A DNA stretch of 64,000 nt, from NCBI RefSeq assembly GCF_008373755.1, contig NZ_VUJV01000007.1, forward strand, positions 62,001 to 126,000. Reading direction: 5' to 3'. The position numbers and the translations under genes were made by a program. The stretch is from Nocardioides humilatus. Lineage in GTDB: Bacteria > Actinomycetota > Actinomycetes > Propionibacteriales > Nocardioidaceae. Below are positions 34,252 to 42,135 of the stretch, one piece after another. Numbering within the stretch: the stretch's first letter is position 1; every line of letters starts with the position of its first letter. The notes under the pieces are model-generated. The model made no database searches and was not told where the DNA came from. It saw nothing but the letters and a program-made list of their open reading frames with translations.

Positions 34252-35007
34252 ATGAGCAACCGTTTCGAGAACAAGGTCGTCGTCGTCACCGGCGCGGCGC
34301 AGGGGATCGGCGAGGCCTACGCCCGGGCGCTGGCCAGTGAGGGCGCCGCGGTCGTGGTCGCCGACATGAACGAGGAGTCGGGCGCCAAGGTCGCCGCGTC
34401 GATCAACGAGGGGGGCGGCCGCGCGATCTTCGTGTCCTGCGACGTCTCCTCGGCCAGCTCGGCCGAGGCGTTGGTCGCGCGCGTGGTCGAGGAGTACGGC
34501 GGCATCGACCACCTCGTCAACAACGCGGCCATCTACGGGGCGATGGAGTTCAACCTGCTGATCTCCGTCGACTGGGACTACTACAAGAAGTTCATGAGCG
34601 TGAACCTCGACGGGGCGCTCGTCATGACCCGCGCGATCTATCCCGAGATCGCCAAGCGCGGCGGGGGAGCGATCGTCAACCAGAGCTCGACGGCCGCTTA
34701 CCTCTACTCGGGCTTCTACGGCCTGGCGAAGGCGGCGACCAACAGCCTCACTCAGCAGCTCGCCCACGAGCTCGGTGGCCAGGGCATCCGGGTCAACGCG
34801 ATCGCACCGGGCCCGGTCGCCACCGAGGCCACGAGGATCCAGGCCGGCGACGCCGCCAAGGACATCGTGCGCAACTCGCTCGCCATCAAGCGGATGGGCG
34901 AGGTCGGCGACATGGTCGGCGCCCTGCTCTTCCTGCTCTCCGACGACGCGTCGTGGGTCACCGGCCAGGTGCTGCCGGTCGACGGCGGCCAGACCTTCCG
35001 GCTGTAG
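34252..35007 (+). CDS. Short-chain dehydrogenase (Rv0769-like position)
   Basis: 251 residues. TGAAQGIG cofactor loop, NNAAIYG, catalytic Y156-x3-K160 (YGLAK) and the usual ending WVTGQVLPVDGGQTFRL. Follows aldA by 25 bases with a GGAG-type site just ahead (GGAGAAAG). Same place as the SDR Rv0769 after aldA in M. tuberculosis. Substrate unknown; probably an alcohol/ketone step after oxygenation. Confidence 0.84.
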   Translation: MSNRFENKVVVVTGAAQGIGEAYARALASEGAAVVVADMNEESGAKVAASINEGGGRAIFVSCDVSSASSAEALVARVVEEYGGIDHLVNNAAIYGAMEFNLLISVDWDYYKKFMSVNLDGALVMTRAIYPEIAKRGGGAIVNQSSTAAYLYSGFYGLAKAATNSLTQQLAHELGGQGIRVNAIAPGPVATEATRIQAGDAAKDIVRNSLAIKRMGEVGDMVGALLFLLSDDASWVTGQVLPVDGGQTFRL

Positions 35008-35018
35008 GGGGAGACCTG

Positions 35019-35402
35019 ATGGGCAAGTTCGACGACCTCCCCGAGACCCGACGCAAGGGCCTGGAGAAGATGGAGGAGGTCTACGGCTTCGACATGAGCG
35101 ACGGCGAGGGCGACTTCTTCCGCTACACCGCCGACCACCTGTTCGCCGACATCTGGAACCGTCCCGGCCTGTCCAACCGCGACCGGCGGCTGTTCCTCAT
35201 CGGCATGCTCGTCGGCCAGCGCGCCAACGACGTGCTGGGCATCCAGGTCCCGGCAGCGCTGAAGAACGGCGAGCTCGACGAGGACGCCCTGCGCGAGCTG
35301 GTGATCCTCGCCTGCCACTACGACGGCTGGCCCAACGGCTCCCGGATGAACGCGGTGGTGGAGGACGCGATCGGCAAGGCGAAGCGTGCTGCGGGTTCCT
35401 GA
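35019..35402 (+). CDS. Carboxymuconolactone decarboxylase-family protein (Rv0771-like)
   Basis: 127 residues from ATG 35019, with GGGGGAGA upstream. The short all-alpha domain is recognisable: RDRRLFLIGMLVGQ, ALRELVILACHYDGWPNG, where the cysteine-histidine pair (CHYDGW) corresponds to the family's active-site region. No second cysteine for a CxxC is present. It closes the CYP51 operon, as Rv0771 does in M. tuberculosis. Stop lies in a hairpin shared with the convergent kstR stop. Confidence 0.82.
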   Translation: MGKFDDLPETRRKGLEKMEEVYGFDMSDGEGDFFRYTADHLFADIWNRPGLSNRDRRLFLIGMLVGQRANDVLGIQVPAALKNGELDEDALRELVILACHYDGWPNGSRMNAVVEDAIGKAKRAAGS

Positions 35403-35419
35403 CCCGTTCCTGGGGTCAG
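35399..35419. terminator. Bidirectional terminator-like hairpin between the CYP51 operon and kstR
   Basis: CTGACCC (35399-35405) and GGGTCAG (35413-35419) pair around a seven-base loop. The stem includes both convergent stop codons, TGA at 35400-35402 and the kstR stop at 35416-35418. No T-run follows. Confidence 0.5.
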
Positions 35420-36036
35420 CGCAGGATGAGGCGGACCGCGGTCTCCATGTGGGACGCGGTCTCCGGGGCGGACTGACGTCCGGTGACCCACGCCATCAGG
35501 GCGGAGAGCCAGACGTCACCGATCACGCGAGCGAGGGTGACGTCCTCGTCGGTGATGGCGTCCTTGTCGACCGCGCCGCCGTGCATGGCGTGGGTGACGA
35601 TCGTCGTCATGGACATGCCGACCGCGTGGATCTCGTTGGCCACCGTGCTGTCGGCGAACATGAAGGCGCGGGTCAGGGCCTCGGTGAGCTTGGGGTCACC
35701 CTGCATGCCGCGGGTCAGGCGCTTGAGCACGTAGAGGACCCGCTCCGCCGGGGTGTCGCCCGGGATCTCGCGGTCGTTGAGCTTGGCCTGGGAGTCCTCG
35801 AACTGCCGGTCCAGCGCCGAGACGAGCAGGTGGATCTTCGAGGGGAAGTAGCGGTAGAGCGTGCCGAGGGCTACGTCGGCCTGCTCGGCGACAGCGCGCA
35901 TCTGGACGGCATCGAAGCCGCCGTCCTTCGCCAGGTCGTAGGTGGCGTCGAGGATCCGCTTGCGGCGGTCGCGCTGAGCGGCGCTGCCGGCGGTGTCGGA
36001 ACGCTCGTCGGTGCTGAGCGAGTTGGCGGTGGTCAC
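35416..36036 (-). CDS. kstR: KstR, TetR-family repressor of sterol catabolism
   Basis: 206 residues from GTG 36036 with AGGGGAG ahead. The DNA-binding region AQRDRRKRILDATYDLA, then VQMRAVAEQADVALGTLYRYFPSKIHLLVSAL (key parts QMRAVAEQADVA, GTLYRYFPSK), is nearly identical in character to mycobacterial KstR, and the C-terminal DVWLSALMAWVTGR and AVRLILR also fit. KstR is released from DNA by CoA thioesters of 3-oxo-cholestenoic acid. Eight matching operators lie in this window. The gene's own promoter carries one, so it is autoregulated. Confidence 0.94.
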   Translation of the reverse strand: MTTANSLSTDERSDTAGSAAQRDRRKRILDATYDLAKDGGFDAVQMRAVAEQADVALGTLYRYFPSKIHLLVSALDRQFEDSQAKLNDREIPGDTPAERVLYVLKRLTRGMQGDPKLTEALTRAFMFADSTVANEIHAVGMSMTTIVTHAMHGGAVDKDAITDEDVTLARVIGDVWLSALMAWVTGRQSAPETASHMETAVRLILR

Positions 36037-36065
36037 GACGGTCTCCCCTGTAGACGTCGGAGGAG

Positions 36066-36102
36066 TCGGGTGTGCGTCACGTCACTGGAATGGCACACCC
36101 GA
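36066..36102 (-). other. kstR leader hairpin 1 (10-bp arms)
   Basis: Perfect inverted repeat TCGGGTGTGC (36066-36075) and GCACACCCGA (36093-36102) with a 17-base spacer that itself holds a GTCAC direct repeat. It lies in the untranslated leader between the kstR promoter and GTG 36036. It could be an RNA structure or a protein-binding site. Confidence 0.55.
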
Positions 36103-36127
36103 GCCCCCTTGTTCAGTTCATCGGCCT

Positions 36128-36150
36128 CCGCCCGCGAATCTCGCGGGCGG
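36128..36150 (-). other. kstR leader hairpin 2 (10-bp stem, 3-base loop)
   Basis: Perfect inverted repeat CCGCCCGCGA (36128-36137) and TCGCGGGCGG (36141-36150). A very stable GC-rich stem in the kstR leader, or a terminator-like element between the two divergent transcripts. No T-run is present. Confidence 0.55.
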
Positions 36151-36188
36151 AACCCAGGAATATAGGCTACTCGTACGTAACCCATAAT

Positions 36189-36202
36189 AGGAACACGTTC
36201 TA
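36189..36202. promoter_or_regulatory. KstR-type operator between kstR and the glycosyltransferase cassette
   Basis: AGGAACACGTTCTA, core 36192-36199. Plus strand: TAGGTT (36201-36206) overlaps its right edge as a -10 element, giving a ~30-base leader before ATG 36244. Minus strand: TATTAT (36189-36184) overlaps the left edge and would start kstR mRNA near 36176, leaving a ~140-base leader. One operator thus controls both directions. Confidence 0.85.
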
Positions 36203-36243
36203 GGTTGTGTCGGCCCATCCGGCATCACGGAGAAGGAGTCGGC

Positions 36244-37545
36244 ATGCGGATCGCGATGCTGTCCTATCGCAGCAAGCCCCACGTGGGCGGGCAGGGCATC
36301 TACATCCGACGGTTGAGCCGCGAGCTCGTGGCGCTCGGCCACACCGTCGAGGTCTTCTCCGGGCAGCCCTACCCGGAGCTCGACGAGGGCGTCGTCCTCA
36401 CCAAGGTGCCGAGCCTCGATCTCTACCGACCGGGTGACGAGTTCCGCAACCCGCGCCCCAGCGAGTACCGCGACCTCATCGACGTCGAGGAGTGGCTCCG
36501 CATGCGCAGCGGTGCTTTCCCCGAGCCCATCACGTTCGCCAAGCGCGTGGTCAAGCTGCTCAAGGCACGCCGCGACGACTTCGACATCGTCTTCGACAAC
36601 CAGACCCTGGCGACGCCGATCCTCGAGGTCGAGCGTCACGGGCTGCCGCTGGCCTCGACGATCCACCACCCGATCACCATGGACCGCGCTATCGAGCTCG
36701 AGGTCGCGCCGTGGTTCCGCCGGAAGTCGAAGGGCTCGCGCAAGCGGTTCACCCTTCCCGTCGAGTTCCCGAAGATCGGCGTCTGGCGCTGGTACTCCTT
36801 CCTCAACGAGCAGAAGAAGACCGCGCCCCAGCTGCGCCAGGTCCTCGTGCCGTCCGAGTCGTCCAAGCGCGACGTCGCGCGTGAGTTCGGCGTCGACCCG
36901 GCCCGCATCGAGACGATCCTGCTCGGCGTCGACGACCGCTTCAGCGCGCCGACCCAGCCGCGGGTGAAGGGCCGGATCCTCGCCATGGCGAGCGCCGACG
37001 CCCCGCTGAAGGGCATCCACATCCTGCTGGAGTCCTTCGCGAAGCTGCTCACCGAGCGCGAGCTCGAGCTGGTCTTGGTGACCAAGCCCAAGGAGGGCGG
37101 CGTCACCGAGAAGCTCATCGAGAAGCTCGGCATCTCCGAGCACGTGAGCTTCGCCAACGGCCTCACCGACGACGAGCTCGTGGCCCTGATGGGCTCCGCC
37201 GAGCTCGCGTGCGTCCCGTCGCTCTACGAGGGCTTCTCGTTGCCGACCGCGGAGCTGATGGCCTGCGAGACCCCGCTCGTCGTCTCCCGTGCCGGCGCCA
37301 TCCCGGAGGTCGTCGGCCCCGACGGTCTCTGCGCCGACGTGGTCGAGCCCGGCGACGTGGGTGCGCTGGCGCACGCCGTGGGTGCGCTGCTCGACGACCC
37401 GGAGCGGCGCGCGCGCATGGGCGCCGCGGGCCGCCAGCGGGTGTTGGACCTGTTCAGCTGGTCGGCCGTCGCGGTGAAGACCGCCGCCGTCCTCGAAGAC
37501 GTGATCGTGCAGTACCAGGAGGAGCACAGCGATGCTGACCGTTGA
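36244..37545 (+). CDS. Glycosyltransferase, GT4 family
   Basis: 433 residues from ATG 36244 with GGAGAAGGAG ahead. Two Rossmann-like halves of the GT-B fold: N-terminal GGQGIYIRRLSRELVALGH (key part GGQGIYIRRL), and C-terminal SLYEGFSLPTAELMA and VVSRAGAIPEVVG, the donor-site E-x7-E signature of GT4 retaining enzymes. It resembles the glycosyltransferase I recall as Rv0225. Its promoter carries a KstR operator. The acceptor could be a lipid, a sterol or an envelope glycan. Coupled by a 14-base overlap to the methyltransferase gene. Confidence 0.85.
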   Translation: MRIAMLSYRSKPHVGGQGIYIRRLSRELVALGHTVEVFSGQPYPELDEGVVLTKVPSLDLYRPGDEFRNPRPSEYRDLIDVEEWLRMRSGAFPEPITFAKRVVKLLKARRDDFDIVFDNQTLATPILEVERHGLPLASTIHHPITMDRAIELEVAPWFRRKSKGSRKRFTLPVEFPKIGVWRWYSFLNEQKKTAPQLRQVLVPSESSKRDVAREFGVDPARIETILLGVDDRFSAPTQPRVKGRILAMASADAPLKGIHILLESFAKLLTERELELVLVTKPKEGGVTEKLIEKLGISEHVSFANGLTDDELVALMGSAELACVPSLYEGFSLPTAELMACETPLVVSRAGAIPEVVGPDGLCADVVEPGDVGALAHAVGALLDDPERRARMGAAGRQRVLDLFSWSAVAVKTAAVLEDVIVQYQEEHSDADR

Positions 37546-38290
37546 TTTCGACCGACTCGGCCTCAAGCCGGGTGACCGCGTCCTCGACATGGGTGCCGGT
37601 GCCGGCCGCCACAGCTTCGAGATGTACCGCCGCGGCGCCGACGTCATCGCGTTCGACATGGACGCCGACGAGCTCGAGAACGTGCGCAACCTCTTCGCCG
37701 CGATGAAGGAGGCGGGCGAGGTGCCGGAGGGCGCCGAGGCCGACGTCAAGCAGGGCGACGCGCTCGCGCTGCCTTTCGCCGACGACGAGTTCGACCGGAT
37801 CGTCGCCGCCGAGGTCCTCGAGCACATCTGGGAGGACGTCGCTGCCATCAAGGAGCTCGTCCGCGTGCTCCGTCCCGGCGGCACCCTGGCGATCTCGGTG
37901 CCGCGCTGGCTGCCCGAGGTCATCAACTGGAAGCTGTCAGCGGACTACCACAACGCCGAGGGCGGCCACATCCGCATCTACACCGACCACGAGCTCGTCG
38001 ACAAGGTCACCAAGGGCGGTCGTCCCAACGACGGCACCCCCGGTGACGCGATGGTCTTCGAGGGCAAGGGCTACGCCCACGGCCTCCACTCGCCGTACTG
38101 GTGGATCAAGTGCGCGGTCGGCGTCGAGAACGACAAGCACCCGCTCGCGAAGGCCTATCACCAGCTCCTGGTCTGGGAGATCATGAAGCAGCCCAAGGCC
38201 CTGCAGCTCGCCGGCAAGGTGCTCGACCCGATGATCGGCAAGAGCATGGTGCTCTACTTCCGCAAGCCGGAGTCGGTGGAGCCCCGGTGA
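37532..38290 (+). CDS. Class I SAM-dependent methyltransferase
   Basis: 252 residues. SAM-binding motif I VLDMGAGAGRHSFEM near residue 20, motif II-like DALALPFADDEFDRIVAAEVLEH, then RPGGTLAISVP. This is the Methyltransf_11/25 type acting on small molecules or lipids. Overlaps the glycosyltransferase gene by 14 bases and is coupled to the next gene by GTGA, so the three proteins likely serve one pathway. Acceptor unknown. Confidence 0.87.
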   Translation: MLTVDFDRLGLKPGDRVLDMGAGAGRHSFEMYRRGADVIAFDMDADELENVRNLFAAMKEAGEVPEGAEADVKQGDALALPFADDEFDRIVAAEVLEHIWEDVAAIKELVRVLRPGGTLAISVPRWLPEVINWKLSADYHNAEGGHIRIYTDHELVDKVTKGGRPNDGTPGDAMVFEGKGYAHGLHSPYWWIKCAVGVENDKHPLAKAYHQLLVWEIMKQPKALQLAGKVLDPMIGKSMVLYFRKPESVEPR

Positions 38291-39456
38291 CCCAGGAGAT
38301 CTCCATCCTCGGCCTCGAGGTCCCGCTGGCGCGGCTTCCGTACGTCGACGGGGTGCTCAGCGCTGTCGAGATCGCTGAGACCGCAGCGTCGATCGCGGCC
38401 ATGCAGGAGCCCTGCGGAGCGATCCCGTGGACGGTCGGCGAGCACGTCGACATCTGGAACCACGTCGAGGGCGCGATGGCGCTGCTCGTCGGCGGCCAGG
38501 TGGCCGCCGCGGAGCGCGCCTATGCGTGGATCCCGACGATGCAGCGCGCCGACGGTTCCTTCCCGATGAAGATGGTCAACGGCGAGGTCGACGACGACCG
38601 TGGCGAGGTCAACATGTCGGCCTACTTCGCCGTCGGCCTGTGGCACCACTGGCTGGTCCGTCGGGACATCCGGTTCGTCGAGCGTTACTGGCCCTCGGTG
38701 CGCGCGGCCCTCGACTGGGTCGTGTCGCTGCAGGACCCGTTCGGCGGCATCCGCTGGACCCCGGTCGACGACTACTGCCTGCTCACTGGCAACTCATCGA
38801 TCTACCACTCGCTCCGGGCCGGCGTCGCGCTCGCCGACCTGATGGACGACCCCCAGCCCGAGTGGGAGCTCGCCGGCGGGCGGCTCGGCCACGCGCTGCG
38901 GGTCCACCGCGACCTGTTCGCCGACAAGAGCAAGTACTCGATGGACTGGTACTACCCCGTCCTCGGCGGTGCCGTGCGCGGCCGCGACGCGTTCGAGCTG
39001 CTCGAGACCCGGTGGGACGACTTCGTCGTGCCCGGCCTCGGCATCCGCTGCGTCGACACCAACCCGTGGGTCACCGGTGCAGAGACCTGCGAGCTCGCGA
39101 TGGCGCTCGACACCCTCGGCGACCACCGTCGGGCCCGTCAGCTGTTCGCCGACATGCAGCACCTGCGCGGCGAGGACGGCAAGTACTGGACCGGCTGGGT
39201 CTACGGCGACTCGTCGCAGTCCGCCGAGGTCGTCAACGTCGACGGGGAGCTCGAGCCGCGCAACGTGCACTGGCCCGACGAGCACACCACCTACACGGCG
39301 GCCGCGGTGATCCTCGCCGCCGACGCGCTGGGGGAGACCCTCGGCCACAGCACCCCGGGCTCCGGGATCATGCGCGGCACCTCGCTGGCGCCGCACTTCC
39401 AGGAGATCGCCCTGGAGTGCGACTGCAGCTCAGAGAGCCTCGCCGGCCGCGCCTGA
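38287..39456 (+). CDS. Alpha/alpha-toroid protein, prenyltransferase / terpene-cyclase-like
   Basis: 389 residues from GTG 38287. Helical repeats with W, D and H at regular spacing (MQRADGSFPMKM, LQDPFGGIRWTP, EDGKYWTGWVYGD, DEHTTYTAAAVILAADAL) point to an (alpha/alpha)6 barrel as in squalene cyclases, prenyltransferases and six-hairpin glycosidases. The DxDD motif of terpene cyclases was not found. An enzyme acting on an isoprenoid or glycan linked to the neighbouring GT and methyltransferase is plausible. Overlaps convergently with the next gene by 27 bases. Confidence 0.72.
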   Translation: MTQEISILGLEVPLARLPYVDGVLSAVEIAETAASIAAMQEPCGAIPWTVGEHVDIWNHVEGAMALLVGGQVAAAERAYAWIPTMQRADGSFPMKMVNGEVDDDRGEVNMSAYFAVGLWHHWLVRRDIRFVERYWPSVRAALDWVVSLQDPFGGIRWTPVDDYCLLTGNSSIYHSLRAGVALADLMDDPQPEWELAGGRLGHALRVHRDLFADKSKYSMDWYYPVLGGAVRGRDAFELLETRWDDFVVPGLGIRCVDTNPWVTGAETCELAMALDTLGDHRRARQLFADMQHLRGEDGKYWTGWVYGDSSQSAEVVNVDGELEPRNVHWPDEHTTYTAAAVILAADALGETLGHSTPGSGIMRGTSLAPHFQEIALECDCSSESLAGRA

Positions 39457-40092
39457 GGTGCGCCGCAACACCCGCATCGAACCGACAGCGTCGACCTCCT
39501 CGAAGGCGCCGCTGGCGAGAGCCGGCAGGTAGATCAGCTCGTACGGCGGCCGCCCGCCCTTCGCAGGGTCCGGGAAGACGTCGTGGATGGCGAACAGGCC
39601 GCCGCGCATCACCCAGTGGGCCCAGCCGGCGAAGTCGTCGCGCGCGGGCTGCTCGCCGTGGCCGCCGTCGATGAAGAGCAGGCTGAGCGGGGTGCGCCAG
39701 TGGGCGGCGACGGTCGTCGACTGGCCCACGATGGCCACGACCTGGTCCTCGAGGCCGGCGCGGGCGATGTTCTTGCGGAACTGGCCCAGGGTGTCCATGA
39801 GGCCGAACTCGGGGTCGACGACGCTGGTGTCGTGGTGCTCCCAGCCGGCCTGGTTCTCCTCCGAGCCGCGGTGGTGGTCGACCGTGAAGACCACGCTGTT
39901 GCCACCCGCCTCGCGAGCAGCAGCGCCCAGGTAGATGCCGGACTTGCCGCAGTAGGTCCCGACCTCGAGCGCGGGGCCGTGGGGAAGACGCTCCCGCGCG
40001 ACGCGGTGGAGCAGCTCACCCTCGTCGGGGGGCATGAACCCCTTCGCGGCCAGCGCGTGCTCGAGCAGGTCGGGCGGCATCGTGTCGGTCAC
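39430..40092 (-). CDS. Class I SAM-dependent methyltransferase (Methyltransf_24/TylF-like)
   Basis: 220 residues from GTG 40092. GPALEVGTYCGKSGIYLG is motif I, with VVFTVDHHRGSEENQ and LLFIDGGHGEQPARDDFAGW typical of the Methyltransf_24 group, where the Asp-His cluster suggests a metal or catalytic site. A -10 element TAGACT (40104-40099, minus) lies six bases before GTG 40092, so the mRNA is probably leaderless. It converges on the GT cassette and shares the KstR-controlled gap at 40112-40125 with the acyl-CoA dehydrogenase. Confidence 0.82.
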   Translation of the reverse strand: MTDTMPPDLLEHALAAKGFMPPDEGELLHRVARERLPHGPALEVGTYCGKSGIYLGAAAREAGGNSVVFTVDHHRGSEENQAGWEHHDTSVVDPEFGLMDTLGQFRKNIARAGLEDQVVAIVGQSTTVAAHWRTPLSLLFIDGGHGEQPARDDFAGWAHWVMRGGLFAIHDVFPDPAKGGRPPYELIYLPALASGAFEEVDAVGSMRVLRRTSGAAGEAL

Positions 40093-40111
40093 GGGCGAAG
40101 TCTAGTAGTCT

Positions 40112-40125
40112 TAGAACACGTTCTA
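40112..40125. promoter_or_regulatory. KstR-type operator, FadE34-like gene / methyltransferase intergenic
   Basis: TAGAACACGTTCTA, a consensus site with core 40115-40122. TAGTTT (40124-40129) at its right edge serves as a -10 for the plus-strand gene; GAGGAGA precedes ATG 40147. On the minus strand the methyltransferase -10 lies eight bases from the site. Confidence 0.87.
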
Positions 40126-40146
40126 GTTTTCTGCTTGAGGAGAACC

Positions 40147-42135
40147 ATGTCGATCGGCATCACCGACGAGCACGAGGAGCTCGCTGCGAGCCTGCGCAAG
40201 TGGGCGGCCAGCCTGGGGGCCCTCGACGCCGTACGTGCGGCCGAGGCCGGTCCGGAGGCGCGCTTCGACGACGTCTGGGCGGCCATCGAGGAGATGGGAG
40301 TGGCGTCGATCGCCGCACCCGAGTCTGCCGGTGGTGGCGGCGGATCGCTGCTCGACCAGGCCGTCGCGCTCGAGGCGTGCGCCTACGAGCTGGTCCCCGG
40401 TGGCCTGCTCGCTGCCGCGGTCGGATCGATCGTGACGGGTGAGCCCGGGCGCCACGGCGTGCAGGTCCACCCGGGCGGTGTCGTCTGGGACGGCGGCACC
40501 GCTGGTGCTGCCACCCCGATCGTCGGCATCGACCTCAGCGCACGGCACGGGGCGGCGACGGCGGAGGCTGTCGCGCTCGACGAGCGCGGTCGTCGTACGG
40601 CGATCACGCTGGCCGCCGCCGAGGCCTCCGGCGTCGCGCGCTGGTGTCTGGACACCGCTGTCGAATATGCCAAGGTCCGTGAGCAGTTCGGCAAGCCGAT
40701 CGGCTCCTTCCAGGCGATCAAGCACCTGTGTGCCGAGATGCTCGAGACGGCCGAGGCGATCACCGCTGCCGCGTGGGACGCGGCTTCAGCCGCCGACGCA
40801 GGCGACGACGAGCAGTGGGGCTTCGCCGTCGACGTCGCGCTGGCGACCTGCTTCTCGGGTGCGGTCGACGTGGCCAAGGCCTGCATCCAGGTGCTCGGCG
40901 GCATCGGCTTCACCTACGAGCACGACGCCCACTTCTACCTTCGCCGCGCGGTGTCGCTGCGCGCGCTGGTCGGATCCGCGGACGACGCCGCCGCTCGCCT
41001 GACGGCTGCGGCCGTCACCGGAGTACGCCGGCGGGTCGACGTCGACCTCGGCGGACTCGACGACGCGATCCGTCCCGACGTGCGTGCTGTGGCCGAGCGG
41101 ATCGCTGCGCTGCCCCAGGCCGAACGGCGCGCGGCCCTCGTCGAGTGCGGCTACCAGACGCCGCACTGGCCCACGCCCTACGGCTTGGCGGCCGACCCGG
41201 TCACTCAGGTCGTGATCGACCAGGAGCTTGGCGCCGCGGGTGTGGTGCGCCCCGACCTCGTCATCGCCGGCTGGGCGGTCCCGACGATCCTCGCGCACGG
41301 CACCGACGCCCAGCGCGAGCGCTTCGTGCGTCCGTCGCTGCTGGGTGAGCTCACCTGGTGCCAGCTGTTCTCCGAGCCGGGCTCCGGCTCCGACCTCGCG
41401 TCGCTGCGCACCAAGGCCACCAAGGTCGACGGGGGATGGTCGCTCTCGGGCCAGAAGGTCTGGAGCTCGGTCGCCGAGCGTGCGGACTGGGCGATCTGCC
41501 TGGCGCGCACCGACGCCGACGTCCCGCAGCACAAGGGCATCACCTACTTCCTGGTCGACATGCGCTCGGCCGGGATCGACGTACGGCCGCTGCGCGAGAT
41601 CACCGGCGAGGCGCTCTTCAACGAGGTGTTCCTCGATGACGTCTTCGTGCCCGACGACTGCGTCGTCGCCGAGCCCGGCGACGGGTGGAAGCTCGCCCGC
41701 ACGACGCTGGCCAACGAGCGCGTCGCCATGGCGAGCGCGCGTCTCGGCAAGAGCGTGGAGCGGGCCGTCGAGCTCGCCACCGCCGGCCTCGGCCCCGTCG
41801 AATCCGTCAAGGTCGGTCACGCCGTCGCGCTCGCCACGGTCTGCGGCCTCCTCGGTGTCCGCACCACGCTGCGCGCGATCGGCGGCCACGGCCCCGGAGC
41901 CGAGTCGAGCGTGGCCAAGCTGCTCGGCGTACGCAGCCGTCAGACGTCGTCGGCCCTCGTCGTTGAGCTCCAGGGCGACGCGGTCGCCGGTGTCGGCTCG
42001 ATCGAGCGCGACACCCCCGGCATCGCCGCGGACGTCTGGGAGATGCTCAACACCCGCTGCCTGTCCATCGCCGGCGGCACCACCCAGATCCTGCGCAACG
42101 TCGCCGGCGAGCGGATCCTGGGTCTGCCCCGCTAG
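40147..42135 (+). CDS. fadE34: Fused two-domain acyl-CoA dehydrogenase, FadE34/ChsE3-like
   Basis: 662 residues with two acyl-CoA dehydrogenase units. N-unit (about 1-290): QFGKPIGSFQAIKHLCAEML and QVLGGIGFTYEHDAHFYLRR, but its middle beta-domain is much shortened. C-unit (about 300-662): FSEPGSGSDLASLRTKA, GQKVWSS, ending CLSIAGGTTQILRNVAGERILGLPR, the flavin-domain signature (key part AGGTTQILRN). Fused FadE34-type enzymes act on sterol side-chain CoA esters, and fadE34 neighbours kstR in M. tuberculosis. The stop shares CTAG with the convergent lipase stop. Confidence 0.85.
   Translation: MSIGITDEHEELAASLRKWAASLGALDAVRAAEAGPEARFDDVWAAIEEMGVASIAAPESAGGGGGSLLDQAVALEACAYELVPGGLLAAAVGSIVTGEPGRHGVQVHPGGVVWDGGTAGAATPIVGIDLSARHGAATAEAVALDERGRRTAITLAAAEASGVARWCLDTAVEYAKVREQFGKPIGSFQAIKHLCAEMLETAEAITAAAWDAASAADAGDDEQWGFAVDVALATCFSGAVDVAKACIQVLGGIGFTYEHDAHFYLRRAVSLRALVGSADDAAARLTAAAVTGVRRRVDVDLGGLDDAIRPDVRAVAERIAALPQAERRAALVECGYQTPHWPTPYGLAADPVTQVVIDQELGAAGVVRPDLVIAGWAVPTILAHGTDAQRERFVRPSLLGELTWCQLFSEPGSGSDLASLRTKATKVDGGWSLSGQKVWSSVAERADWAICLARTDADVPQHKGITYFLVDMRSAGIDVRPLREITGEALFNEVFLDDVFVPDDCVVAEPGDGWKLARTTLANERVAMASARLGKSVERAVELATAGLGPVESVKVGHAVALATVCGLLGVRTTLRAIGGHGPGAESSVAKLLGVRSRQTSSALVVELQGDAVAGVGSIERDTPGIAADVWEMLNTRCLSIAGGTTQILRNVAGERILGLPR

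Noticed and set aside
36033-36218. Small minus-strand ORF across the kstR leader
   Set aside because: Its best ATG at 36185 lies inside the proposed -10 element, its sequence is shadow-like, and it spans two hairpins.
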